A DNA stretch of 64,000 bases, from contig ML991774.1 of the NCBI GenBank assembly GCA_010094025.1, forward strand, positions 250,821-314,820. The letters are read 5' to 3'. The notes beneath the pieces are model-generated. The model did not search any database, was not told the origin of the DNA, and saw only the letters and a list, made by a program, of their open reading frames with translations. The number at the start of each line of letters is the position of its first letter. Within the stretch, counting starts at the first letter, position 1. A program made the position numbers and the translations under genes. The DNA is from Viridothelium virens (lineage: Eukaryota > Ascomycota > Dothideomycetes > Trypetheliales > Trypetheliaceae). Shown in pieces: positions 43,963-53,787 of this stretch.

Positions 43963-45552
43963 TCATCCAGCTATTTCCTTGTCGTCCTCCTCTTCATAGT
44001 CCTCAGTCTTGATATCTTTCAGACCCAGGTGCTCTTCTTCCTCCTCGGTCCTTGCATAGTCTTCTACCGTGATCTGCTCGTCAGGGTCTGGAGCAGTGTA
44101 GCTCTGCACGTAGCTCGCTGCAAGTGGATCTTCGAGGATGCATGTGAACTCCAACTTCCCATCAAGTGCTTTCGACATGTTCCCAAAGAATTTATCCCAT
44201 TTAACCTTCTCCGTCGCAGCCATAGAGTCGCCGCCCTCATAGCCCTCACCCTCGGCGTCAAAGATCTGGCTCCGAAGATCGTCCCTCACCTGGCTCAAGA
44301 GACCCTCGACTGTGGTGAAACGCCCGCCGAGAGTACCGGGCTCCACGTTGAGGCCCAGTTCCGGGCACGCGAGGGCGCAATTCTCCGCTTTGAGGATGTC
44401 GCGCTTCAAGTCTTCCGCACCTCTGACCTTGAGAGTGATGCGGCGCCCTTTTTCCGGCACGCCTCCGCCAGACTTCACCTCGTTGGTGCGATAGCCGCAG
44501 GCGTCGCACACGGTGCTCATGATGACGACTTCGGAGAAGTGGGGGATATTCACCATCTTCATGTGCGTGACGCAGGCGTGGCTGCATCCAGGACACTGGG
44601 TGGGAAAGTCATAGACCTTTCCTTCAACGATATCATCGTCTTCGACGTCTTGATCGAGAGCATCGTGGCCCGTAGGCAGGTCCGGGACCATGCCGGCTGC
44701 ATGGTATTCAGGACGGATCTCGGTTTTGGGGGAAGCGTCGGCGGCGTCGGAAGCGTCAGCGAGGCCTAGCTTGGAGTTTTGCTCGGCCGAGCGCTTGTAC
44801 TCAGTCTTCTTATATTTACCACTTTTATCTTCAGGAGATGGTTCGATCCACGAATTTCCAGCTGGATCATCCACGGAAATCGCAAACGGCAGTCTGTTCC
44901 CACTTGCCATGTCTTTGAGCGATTCTATGACTTTTTCAATCGCCTCATACGCTGCAGCATCGGCGAGCTTTCTCTCAGGTTGTAAGGCCGCCAGATCTTG
45001 CGAGACCATGCTTAAAATGCCCTCCACATTGGTGAGCTGACCACGTCCGGCAGGGATCTCAAGCTGGATGTCTGGAACCTGAACCACACATGTGTCGCTC
45101 TTTACAATCTGTCGCCCAAGATCCTGCTTCTGATCGACCGCCAGCGTGTAGGTAGCACCTAGCTGCTGGATCTGCCCTGCAAATTGGATCTCGGAGTTCT
45201 TGAAATGGCAGTGGGAACATTCGAAGGACGTGATAACAATTTCACGGAAGAATGGTATCTTCGTCAATAGAAGTTTAGTGATGCCCTGGACAAATACTTA
45301 GTTTCGATGCTCAACGGAAGAGTTTCGCTGCAGAAAGCCTACATCCTCATGACAGTTCATACAGAGGCTTTCGATCTCTTCCACGCCCTTTTGTTCGTCA
45401 GAATCGTTCGCTTCGGAATCTTCTGTTGTCTTGCCATTCAAAGACATTCCTTCAACTTTACGGCCCATATCCTCGAAGAGGTCAGCTGCAACGGACTTAG
45501 GCTGAGACCCGCCCTCAATAGTTGCTGCTTTTTGTAGGGTATCCTCTGCCAT
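43963..45552 (-). CDS. ZPR1: Zinc finger protein ZPR1
   Basis: Binds nascent eEF1A as a folding chaperone and links growth signals to the nucleus. Two exons, 45552-45343 and 45285-43963, give 510 residues; intron 45286-45342 joins SLCMNCHED to GITKLLLTKIPFFREIVI, completing the first C4 finger (CMNC..CSHC in FECSHCHFKN). The tandem ZPR1 unit repeats: QCPGCSHACVTHMKMVNIPH followed by VIMSTVCDACGYRTNEVKSG is the second finger. Each finger is followed by its alpha-helical hairpin and beta domain (ITLKVRGAEDLKRDILKAEN; TTVEGLLSQVRDDL). The C-terminus is highly acidic (DYARTEEEEEHLGLKDIKTE) as in other fungi. Start is the ATG at 45552. Confidence 0.97.
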
Positions 45553-46045
45553 GATATTTGCTCTTGCTTTTTTTCAAGATGACAGATTCTTTTTTGATTA
45601 TTATGCTCAGAGAGCTTTGTTCAAAGAGTTTTGATACCGAGTAAATGCTGTAGTGCTCGTAATTTCAGCCGAGTTGATGCGTGAAGGTGGGATTTATCTA
45701 TGCCGTCAACCGAGGCAAAGGGATAGTATGTCAGGTCCGAAGGGTAGTCAAATGATGTGAGTCGAAGTGTGTACTGTTCGAGAGCGCGTCTGGGCAAGTG
45801 ACGAAGAAGCAAAGGTCGGGCTTGCTTGAATGAATTTTTCGCAAATTTTGGATGGCAATGACGTCCCCACGATAGAGTACTTGCCCCACCAAAAAATACA
45901 ATCACCAAATATTGCCCCGCCACAAGAAGTACCTAATTACCTCCGACAAGGGCTATGATTAGCGCCATCCAACTGAGAATCCGGTCGGAAGAGTTGCGCT
46001 TGTCAATTAGAAGAAGCCGAATTTGAATGATAGAATGACTGCATG
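45553..46045. other. Intergenic 0.5 kb
   Basis: Upstream of ZPR1 and downstream of the RNase P/MRP-type gene, both on the minus strand. Nothing recognisable is seen. Confidence 0.4.
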
Positions 46046-46648
46046 TTAACCCTCTTTCATCAAATCCATGAGATCAAGCCCAAAATCGTTAGTCGTGGTG
46101 GACCCATCAGTCTCAGCTTTGCTCTTTGCGAGCATAGCTTGTAGGCTTCCTTGCTTATGATCTCTCCGCTCCCTGCTACTAGTTTTCTGGGATAGCGGGC
46201 CACGAGCTGTTTTGGAAGTCAAAGAATCGGGGTGTTCAGAGTCTGGAGAAAATTTTTGGGGTCCCCCTGATGTTGGTGCTTTCGATTTTCTCCCTGTGTA
46301 GATGTGCTCTGCGCCCGAGATTGTAATATTTGAACATCTACTGCACCTTAGAGATGTTCGCTTGACGATTTTGTTGCTATTGGCTGATGAGTCTGAGGCG
46401 ACGGGAGTCTTTCGTCTTTTCCTGTTGGCATTATCGTTGACATGACTATGGCATCCAATAAGTAAATTATTGCCACATGCTTGACAGACCTCCTGATATC
46501 TAGTGTTGGGAAGAGTGATCTCAGCAGCATGTGCCAAGCTGTCGCACCTCGATTCTAGGAATGCGGCCACTGCTGGGGAAGACAAGGCGAGCAACTGCGC
46601 TGACTTATGCAAGTATTTTATTCTTGATTGTGTATGTAAAGTGGTCAT
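46046..46648 (-). CDS. RNase P/MRP protein subunit, Rpr2/Snm1/Rpp21 domain
   Basis: Zinc-binding subunit of the ribonucleoproteins that mature tRNA or rRNA; nuclear. One exon, 200 residues from the ATG at 46648. The helical part SRIKYLHKSAQLLALSSPAV is typical for the family start. Two Cys pairs that should bind zinc are CQACGNNLLIG and LRCSRCSNI. Between them is a basic NANRKRRKTP run. The C-terminal 80 residues are Ser/Lys-rich and end in DFGLDLMDLMKEG, a short acidic-hydrophobic tail. Snm1 (MRP-specific) and Rpr2 (P-specific) cannot be told apart here; the Ser/Lys tail and wide finger spacing lean to Snm1. It is head to head with DBR1 over 243 bp. Confidence 0.8.
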   Translation of the reverse strand: MTTLHTQSRIKYLHKSAQLLALSSPAVAAFLESRCDSLAHAAEITLPNTRYQEVCQACGNNLLIGCHSHVNDNANRKRRKTPVASDSSANSNKIVKRTSLRCSRCSNITISGAEHIYTGRKSKAPTSGGPQKFSPDSEHPDSLTSKTARGPLSQKTSSRERRDHKQGSLQAMLAKSKAETDGSTTTNDFGLDLMDLMKEG

Positions 46649-46891
46649 TGCACTTCGCACGAAAGAGGTCAACAAGCTCGGGTACTTCTCGTGGTAGGTT
46701 GATGGACGTGTTGCGCATCAGGCAGGAGAGAGAACCAGTGTGTGCTGTGAAGAGGTGAGGACAACCGAAAGCCCTTCACTTCTTTCAGCATCAACCATCC
46801 TCCAATTCGGTAACCAACAATAAATGGTTGTAAGAAAATGGACCGCCCTCCGTCATTAACTTGCGAGGCTTGACAGAATAACATTTTTAAG
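46649..46891. promoter_or_regulatory. Divergent promoter, RNase P/MRP subunit / DBR1
   Basis: 243 bp shared by two RNA-processing genes. No clear TATA box is seen, as usual for housekeeping promoters. Confidence 0.5.
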
Positions 46892-48743
46892 ATGGCCTTG
46901 CGCATCGCTATCGAAGGCTGTGTATGTTTGGCAGACTTTAAACACCAGCGTAACTCAAAGTTAATATTACTCGTAGGGCCATGGCACCCTGCACGCGATT
47001 TACGCTTCGGTTGAACAGAGCTGCAAGAGCAAAGGTTGGGATGGTGTCGATTGCCTCATCATAGGCGGAGACTTTCAGGTCCGTGAGTGTAAATACAGTG
47101 CAGCCGATCGAAAAAACTCAGCTGGCTAGGCAGTGCGCAATGCATACGACATGAACTGCTTAGCAGTGCCAGCCAAGTATCGCGAACTTGGTGACTTTCA
47201 TGAGTACTATTCTGGTGCAAGAGAAGCACCCTACCTCACCATCTTCGTGGGAGGAAACCACGAAGCAAGCAACTACTTATGGGAGCTCTACTACGGCGGC
47301 TGGGTAGCACCGAAAATCTACTATCTCGGTGCTGCAAACGTGATTAGACTTGGTCCGCTACGCATTGCAGCTCTTTCAGGAATCTGGAAAGGGTATAACT
47401 ACAAGAAGCCACATTACGAGCGACTGCCTTTCAACGAGGACGACATCAAGAGCATCTATCACATTCGGGAGCTGGATATTCGAAAACTGCTGCAGCTTCA
47501 GACTCAAGTCGATATTGGCATAAGCCATGACTGGCCTCAAGGCATCGAGTGGAAGGGTAACTGGAAGCAACTTTTCAGAAAGAAAAAGGACTTCGAAGCT
47601 GACGCTCGGGATGGAAGACTTGGTAGTGTCGCCGCGAAGCTGGTCCTCGATAGGCTCAGACCGGCATACTGGTTTAGCGCACATCTGCATATCAAGTACT
47701 CGGCCATAGTTGTGTTTCATTCTGATACAGGGTCAACGCACCAACAAGTGGAGGGGATGAACCTCGCCTCTGATAAAGAATCGCTCACGGTACCGGCAAA
47801 CAGCGACGAGATAGACCTACACGTAGACAACGATCATCACGACGCAGCAGCAGGGAATCGCTTACAAAAGCAGCCTCTTCGGAACGACGACGAAATTGAT
47901 TTGGATATGGGAGAAGAAGAAGAAGCTCCTGCTCATGCTTCAGAGGAACCCGAGGTATCAGATAGAGAAAAAGACGCGAGACAAGCTGCAGTTCTGGACT
48001 CTGATCAGAACAGCGCCAAAAATGCATCTCACTCTTCCGGGATGATGGCTTCAGACATTCCGGCCGACATCCGCGCTCAACTTCCGGCAGCCTTCAGTTC
48101 CCGCATGGACAATCAAAAGTCAATTGAACCTCCTGCAGAGATTCGGAACAGTACAACGCGCTTCCTGGCTCTCGATAAGTGCCTACCACGGCGAGACTTT
48201 CTCCAACTGATGGAAATTGCACCCTTGCATGAAGAGAAACTGGAGAGATCTGTGGGACTGGAATACGATAAGGAATGGCTGGGCATCGTTAGAGTCTTTG
48301 CCGATAAGCTAATCGTAGGCGATCCTTCCGCATCCGTGGCTCCTGATGAAGGTCAAGAATTTTACAGGCCACTGATAGCCAAGGAGGAGGCGTGGGTGGA
48401 GGAGAATCTTGTCCAGACGGGGAAGATGAGCGTCCCTCATAACTTTGAACGGACGGCGCCTATATTTGACCCAGCTCAAGGTACACGGGTCAAGGGGCAA
48501 CCCCGCGAATTCAGCAATCCCCAGACGAAAGCATTTTGTGAGCTTCTACAGATCGCCAACCCGTTTCATGCGACAGATGAGGAAATTCTGGCAAGGGCCG
48601 AAGCTGGCCCGAGACCGAACACCGCACGACCGGACGGAGGCGGGCGCTGGCGAGGATCGTCTCGAGGTGGTTTCGGAAGAGGTCAAGATAGGAGGGGTGG
48701 GATGAGGGGTCGAGGCAGTGCAAGAGGACAGAGACGTGGATGA
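46892..48743 (+). CDS. DBR1: RNA lariat debranching enzyme
   Basis: Metallophosphoesterase that hydrolyses the 2'-5' bond of excised intron lariats in the nucleus. Three exons (46892-46921, 46977-47078, 47130-48743) give 581 residues. Metal-site motifs are EGCGHGTLHAIYASV (split by intron 1), LIIGGDFQAVRNAYDMNCLA (split by intron 2), FVGGNHEASNYLWELYYGGW, the histidine of ISHDWPQGI and WFSAHLHIKYSAIV. Most Dbr1 proteins have Cys as LLICGDFQ at the second motif; here it is Gly (IIGGDFQ), with a Cys two residues earlier. The Dbr1 C-terminal domain with TTRFLALDKCLPRRDFLQLM and EWLGIVRVF is present, then an RGG-rich tail. An acidic linker (MGEEEEAPAHASEEPE) lies between. Confidence 0.95.
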
Positions 48744-49417
48744 CTTAGGCTTACCTACATGGGCAACGACGGGCATGACATGGCAATCGGGTGGCGGACA
48801 AGCTGACGACAAAGCAAACGTGGACCAGCAAGATATTCGCTCGGCTTACCGTAGAGCTTAGATTAGAACAAACGGCACAAAAGTTTCGAAACCAAAGTAA
48901 CATGTCGCCTTGTTCGGGTCCCTTAAACAGATGGCCAGTCTAGAACATGCAATACCAAGGTTTGAGACGTAGGATTCATTTAAGAGGTTGCATTTGGTGG
49001 CGTTTAAAGTTGGGTTTACCAGGTGTGCGGCTCCGCCTGCCCTGCGTCAGAACCCGAACAACCCCAATGACGCAAGCGATCGACGTCGCTAGGGTTATGG
49101 CAGGCGCGGCTCAGGGTCCAGTTCCAAAAAGATTCACGATAATCCCAGCATGCCGGCCTTCGCCAATTCAGATTGCAGCTAGCCGACGATCCCGGTGGAT
49201 CCTTCCACCTTCAAACGTGTTTTCGTCACGGCAGTTGGTCAGCCTTTCAATGTTGCGACTGCTGTCATTCCACTTGTTGGCAGTCTCTAAAAGCCGCCTG
49301 CCTCGGCGTTTGGCTTCTATCTGTAAGTAGGCCTCTTTCTCTTACACAGTGAATCTGGTCAGGCTTTTCCCTCTTTCCTACCTATACACGATACCGTCAA
49401 GTCACCAAACTCTCGCA
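48744..49417. other. Intergenic 0.7 kb
   Basis: A 127-codon frame at 48947-49330 has no recognisable feature. The region probably holds the DBR1 3' end and the leader of the small Ser-rich gene. Confidence 0.4.
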
Positions 49418-49645
49418 ATGACGGCCTCCAAGTTTGTGGAGATCCTCGACACCTCTTCCGCAATGGCTTCTACGCACTCAAGACCAAGTCTGGACGACAT
49501 CATTGCTGAGAACCAGAGAAGATCTCGAAGCTCCTCAGGAAGTCTCAGTGACAGAACATCGAGCGGCACTTCTAGCCCTACCGAGCCAACCCCCAAGATG
49601 AAGCCGAGGCGATTTACTCTGAGTGCGAAGTCTTCGAGACGATAG
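49418..49645 (+). CDS. Small Ser-rich protein, function unknown
   Basis: A 75-residue frame from the ATG at 49418. The opening MTASKFVEILDTSS is followed by RPSLDDIIAENQRRSRSSSG, then a Ser/Thr-rich stretch and a basic end (KMKPRRFTLSAKSSRR). The DIIAENQRR motif with a following RSRSSSGS run reads like a designed phosphosite region rather than a random frame. Small Ser-rich proteins of this build exist in filamentous fungi, but I cannot name a function. It has no signal peptide. It stands alone between DBR1 and the metabolite genes. Confidence 0.5.
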   Translation: MTASKFVEILDTSSAMASTHSRPSLDDIIAENQRRSRSSSGSLSDRTSSGTSSPTEPTPKMKPRRFTLSAKSSRR

Positions 49646-50277
49646 AACGGCGTTAGCATGAGGGTTTCAACACAGCAACGAGTTTCAAAAGTCTCTTCCT
49701 GCCTCGAAATGAGGACGTCTTAGAATTGTCGATCATATTCTACAAAACAAGAATACATATGGCTCTGTCTATCTATGCTTCTGCAAGTGCTTCAGGCATC
49801 CGGAAAAGTTTTCGAGAACACGTCAATGATTAAGGACATGGGTTAAGGGTCGAGCCAATCATTCTGAACGTGTGACACCGACGGTTGATGATAAATTGAG
49901 GCAGAGCTGCTTCTGACCCTCTTTGCGAAAGTAGCTATTGGGTCATCAAGCAATTTGCATCTTGATAGCAGGGCAGTGGGACCTGAGTCGAGCCGAGGAC
50001 CACGATGCGTCTATGCAGGCCTATGGAACTGGGTGATCGCCCAGGCGGAGGTCGGGCTTAGCTATGAGTGGAAGTGTTACAAGGGGAACGAATAACAAAG
50101 TATGGAAACGAGATCTTCTCTATGTCTGCATATGTCTTTGTATCATACTAAGACGCGACTGGGTGTTATCAACCAGCTTAATCGAATAAGATATAATTCA
50201 ATCTTACAACTTTTGCCCTCCTGTTACCCCCTCCGCTTTTCCAACCCTGCCCCGTCAAGCACCTCTTCTCCTCCCCA
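49646..50277. other. Intergenic 0.6 kb
   Basis: Left flank of the accessory gene group. Nothing recognisable is seen. Confidence 0.4.
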
Positions 50278-51443
50278 TCACGCCAACTTCCCCGGCACAA
50301 ATGGATGTCCCGCACTCAACCCACCACACACCGGCAACGCCTGCCCATTCACATATCCGCTCTCATCCCCCGCAAGAAACAGCACCACTCTTGCCACCTC
50401 ATCCGCCAAGCCCCCCCTCATCAACGGATTCAGCTGCCCAATCTTCCGCTCCGTGCCCCGCGCCCGCGCCATCTCGTACACCGCGCTCGTCATCCCCGTC
50501 TCGATGATTCCTGGGCAGATCGCATTGCACCGGATCCCCGTCCCCGCCAGCTGGTACGCGCACGTCTGCATCAGCGAGATCACTGCGGCTTTACTGGCTG
50601 AGTAGTCGGTAGCGCCTGCGTTGGAGCGTAGGCCTGCGACGGAGGCTGTGCCGATGATGGAGCCGGATGGGTAGGGTTTCGTGCTGGGGTGCGTCTGCTG
50701 CATGGCTTTGGCTGCGTGTTTGGCGGCGAGGAAGACGCTGGGGAAGAGGGCCGGGATGTCAGCGGGTTTTGGCTTGGGTTGGGGGGGTGTGCTTGGATTG
50801 ACGGGGACGCGGGATAGCGGAGCTTGGGAGCTTCTTTTCCTTACCTGAGGGTGTTAGTTCGTAGTACTTTCATAAAGTCCTCGGTTGAAGACTCTGTGAA
50901 TCGGGTTTGGGTGAGGCTGACGCCTGCATTGGCGAACATAACATCGAGTCGTCCGTACTTGTCCAGCGCCTCTTGCACCACCTTCTTCACTGATTCTTCG
51001 TCTGCGGCGTCGAATTGGCGTGGATGGATTTCGACATTGGGATAGAGAGAATTGAGCTCGCGCTTGTGGACTGGAAGGTATTGGTCCTTGAAGTCGCAGA
51101 TGAAGATGGCTTTGGCCCCGTTGTGAGCAAATTGGTGAGCGGTTGCTCTCCCAATTCCCAAGGGTGAATTTGCGCCTCGAGGTTTTTGAGTACGACATAT
51201 TGTAGTCAGGATGTTGTAGACGAACCGGTTACAATCACTACTATGCCCTCTAACCGTCTACGGCCAAGTCAGCATGGATTTTTATGAGTTGAATGGTTGC
51301 CCAGGTGTGTCATACGGCCCTGTAGAGTCGCCTACGATCCTTTTGATTCTTGGTATATTTTCAAATGTGCCGGGATCTTTCATAGGCGTCGATAATTGTT
51401 CGCTCAGGGCGCGTAACTGCTGCTTAGGCGCTGCGGACGCCAT
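50278..51443 (-). CDS. Short-chain dehydrogenase/reductase (classical SDR)
   Basis: NAD(P)-dependent oxidoreductase of unknown substrate. Four exons (51443-51316, 51257-51226, 51175-50845, 50737-50278) give 316 residues, and the phases close exactly. The cofactor motif is VIVTGANSPLGIGRATAHQF, assembled over intron 51176-51225. Next come ICDFKDQYL (NAD-type Asp), MFANAGVSLTQ, the catalytic Ser in GSIIGTASVAG and the YSASK tetrad (YxxxK). The C-terminus VNGQALPVCGGLSAGHP is standard. About 45 residues precede the fold (MASAAPKQQLRALSEQLSTP), an unusual extension without features of a targeting signal. It is the left-most member of the suspected biosynthetic group. The last exon is strongly GC-rich compared with its neighbours. 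Confidence 0.9.
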
Positions 51444-52116
51444 CTTGAAATAGGGAAGGAAATTGGCCAACAATATTGAATCAACTGGAACGCTACATCA
51501 GCACTTGGAGAATTGCAAAAGGAAGAACAGACAAGCGGCGCTTGATAGTTCATATTGTCCAACCGCCCTAGATAGCCGCGTTTGGACTTTCCCAAAAATA
51601 TGCAGAGATCTTTTTGCGGGGGATGCCGAGGCACCGTCAACCCAGATGCCAAGCCCCGAAGCCTTAGGAGCCATACTCTATCTCTTACCGGAACAGTTTA
51701 AGGCACGTACAGTGCTTCCCAAGACATGACAACACTTCTTTCGAACTAAGGGTCACACCCACACACATACATACATATATATATATATGTATGTGAGCAC
51801 CTTATATTGTATGCTGTCGATGTTCTTGGACACCTCAACTCAGGATCAGGAGCAGCATCAACTTGCTCGAAATGCCTTTGATAGGGACTGTAGGCATGAT
51901 CGGAGTCTGCAGCCCCTGATTGTTACACTGCTATATTGAAGGTTCACTCAGCCATGTCAAGATCGTACTGCGGCTGAGCCCAAGGCTAACATACAATTAC
52001 TCATTGCCAGTGTCTCCTCAGAATGCCCTTCGGAGTTAATGGCCAGGGACATACATCGCAAAAGTTCATTAACCGCATGGCACCTCGAGGACTCAATAGA
52101 AAGAGGCGAGGAAGCG
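51444..52116. other. Intergenic with AT-rich palindrome
   Basis: 673 bp upstream of the SDR and downstream of the prenyltransferase. It contains the CA/TA palindrome listed below; no gene. Confidence 0.45.
51764..51795. repeat. AT-rich palindrome (CATACATATATATATGTATG type)
   Basis: CA-then-TA microsatellite followed by its mirror complement, giving a near-perfect inverted repeat that could extrude as a cruciform. Confidence 0.7.
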
Positions 52117-53172
52117 TTATATTACCACGTCAAGAACGTATTCCATGAGCAACCCTCCTGCTATAAAGCCTCCAGCGTACCAAAACCCATTCCCAAACCA
52201 CCACCAACAACTTTCTGTCTTTGTTAGATCCACCAACGCAATCATCGAGCCAAGGGAAAGCACCGATCCACCAACGGCGACTCCATAATAGGGAATCCCC
52301 ATATCACTCACCCGCCCGCATTCGATGAGAAGCGCCGCCATCAGTGCAAGAAGAGGCCACAGAAGAAGCTTTGTCTGGTCTCGAAAGAGAACGGCTAAAC
52401 TTTTGATCCCAGCCTTGACGTCATCTTCCAGATCCTGATGGGCGTAGATTGTGTCATAGATGATAGTCCAGACAATGTTCGCAAGGAAGAGACACAAAGC
52501 TGAGAGATTCACGTATGGCTTTGATCTGTCTAGCAGGCCTGTATTAAATGGGTTCGCACCGAGAGCTACAGACCCCATGATGATGCCCCAAGCCAGGCAG
52601 AATCCCAGGACTACTTGTGGAGCATTCATATGTTTTTTCGCCCATGGATAGTAAGTCCAAGCTAGGATGCCAGGAGCTGAGTAAAGGAAGGCATCCAGGG
52701 GGTCGACCGGTAAGTAAAAGAGAAATACGGCGGCACCGAGTGCCTGTGTGGCCGTGAACACCGCAGCGGCGGACTTTGAAACTGCACCTCGAGGGATTGG
52801 TCTATTACGCGTACGTTCCACCAGGGCGTCCAAAGGAGCGTCAATAAGATCGTTCCAGATGTGTATTGCGTTGGAGACAAAAAAGCTTGCTCCAAAATTC
52901 AGGCCTGCAGTCTTGGCGACAGTGCTAGGCTCGGCTCGAAGGATGATGGCTGCACTGAGGAAGCCAAAAACATGAGGGAAGTAAATCAAGAACAGTCCAG
53001 CTGGAGGACTTAAGCGAGCAAGCTGAACATACGGCAGCCACGAGTCCGGGAGGTAAGCGAGCCAGCCCAACTTGTGGTTCCCGCCATATTGCTGAGCGAG
53101 AGTTGCCGTGGATTTGCCATTGAAATTTTCCCGGCCATTTTTCTGGACTTTGTTATTAGTGTTGGAGTGCAT
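52117..53172 (-). CDS. UbiA-family aromatic prenyltransferase (COQ2-like fold)
   Basis: Integral membrane enzyme that attaches a prenyl chain to an aromatic acceptor. Single exon, 351 residues from the ATG at 53172. Both Asp-rich Mg2+/diphosphate motifs are intact: NDLIDAPLDALVERTRNRPI near residue 105 (NDxxDxxxD) and TIYAHQDLEDDVKAGIKS near residue 240 (YAxQDxxDD). About eight or nine hydrophobic segments fit the family, with the Tyr-Pro motif WTYYPWAKKH. The N-terminus MHSNTNNKVQKNGRENFNGK is polar and lacks a mitochondrial presequence, so it is more likely a secondary-metabolism enzyme than the ubiquinone Coq2. It is divergent from the BBE-like oxidase over 615 bp. A UbiA-type terpene cyclase role is possible but less likely with both motifs canonical. 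Confidence 0.92.
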   Translation of the reverse strand: MHSNTNNKVQKNGRENFNGKSTATLAQQYGGNHKLGWLAYLPDSWLPYVQLARLSPPAGLFLIYFPHVFGFLSAAIILRAEPSTVAKTAGLNFGASFFVSNAIHIWNDLIDAPLDALVERTRNRPIPRGAVSKSAAAVFTATQALGAAVFLFYLPVDPLDAFLYSAPGILAWTYYPWAKKHMNAPQVVLGFCLAWGIIMGSVALGANPFNTGLLDRSKPYVNLSALCLFLANIVWTIIYDTIYAHQDLEDDVKAGIKSLAVLFRDQTKLLLWPLLALMAALLIECGRVSDMGIPYYGVAVGGSVLSLGSMIALVDLTKTESCWWWFGNGFWYAGGFIAGGLLMEYVLDVVI

Positions 53173-53787
53173 AGTTATAAGAGAGATGCTCTGATAAATC
53201 TTTGGAGGGGCTTTTACCGAGTCTACAGAGAGCAGCAACGCCGTCTCTGATGTATGTCCCTACGGCAGCATTGAAGCAGCGTATGGATCTCCAGGGAATA
53301 CATGGCCGTGCAGGTAGGAGAGGGGAAAGCTGTTCGAGGCGTCACATCTGACTTCACAATGCAGGTTTGTGGCTTTCCCAAAAGCTGGAGCGGAATTTAT
53401 CCTTACCAATAGATTACAGGATCTGATCTCACCGGCTTCACAAAAGATGTGGGTGCAGATCTGCAGATTTAGAGTTACGTATTCACTCGTCGCAGCGCTG
53501 AGCTTCACCTGCCATTGACATAGATCATGAACGCTTTAGATGAGCTCATATCCAATTCTTGGTGACAAATCGGAATACATCGTGATCTGCGAACAGTTCA
53601 AGCCAGATCAAGCCACGACGGGAGCAGACCCAATTTCAGTTCCGCCTTGTGGCGCACCGATCCAGTTGTCCGAGGTGCTGTGAACGTATAAAAGACGGAG
53701 TCGCTTTCAGCTAAACCCCTGGATATCCTGCATTGCTTCACCCATGCTAAGTGCCTGCATGAGTGTATAAGACTGTCATCTATCACC
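53173..53787. promoter_or_regulatory. Bidirectional promoter, prenyltransferase / oxidase 1
   Basis: 615 bp between opposed starts, supporting co-regulation of the two genes. It contains the TATA box at 53687-53694. Confidence 0.5.
53687..53694 (+). promoter_or_regulatory. TATA box of oxidase 1
   Basis: TATAAAAG, a consensus match, 94 bp before the ATG at 53788. Confidence 0.6.

Noticed and set aside
52117-53172. Ubiquinone Coq2 identity for the UbiA enzyme
   Set aside because: Motifs fit, but the N-terminus has no mitochondrial presequence and the neighbours are tailoring enzymes; a metabolite role is preferred, not proved.
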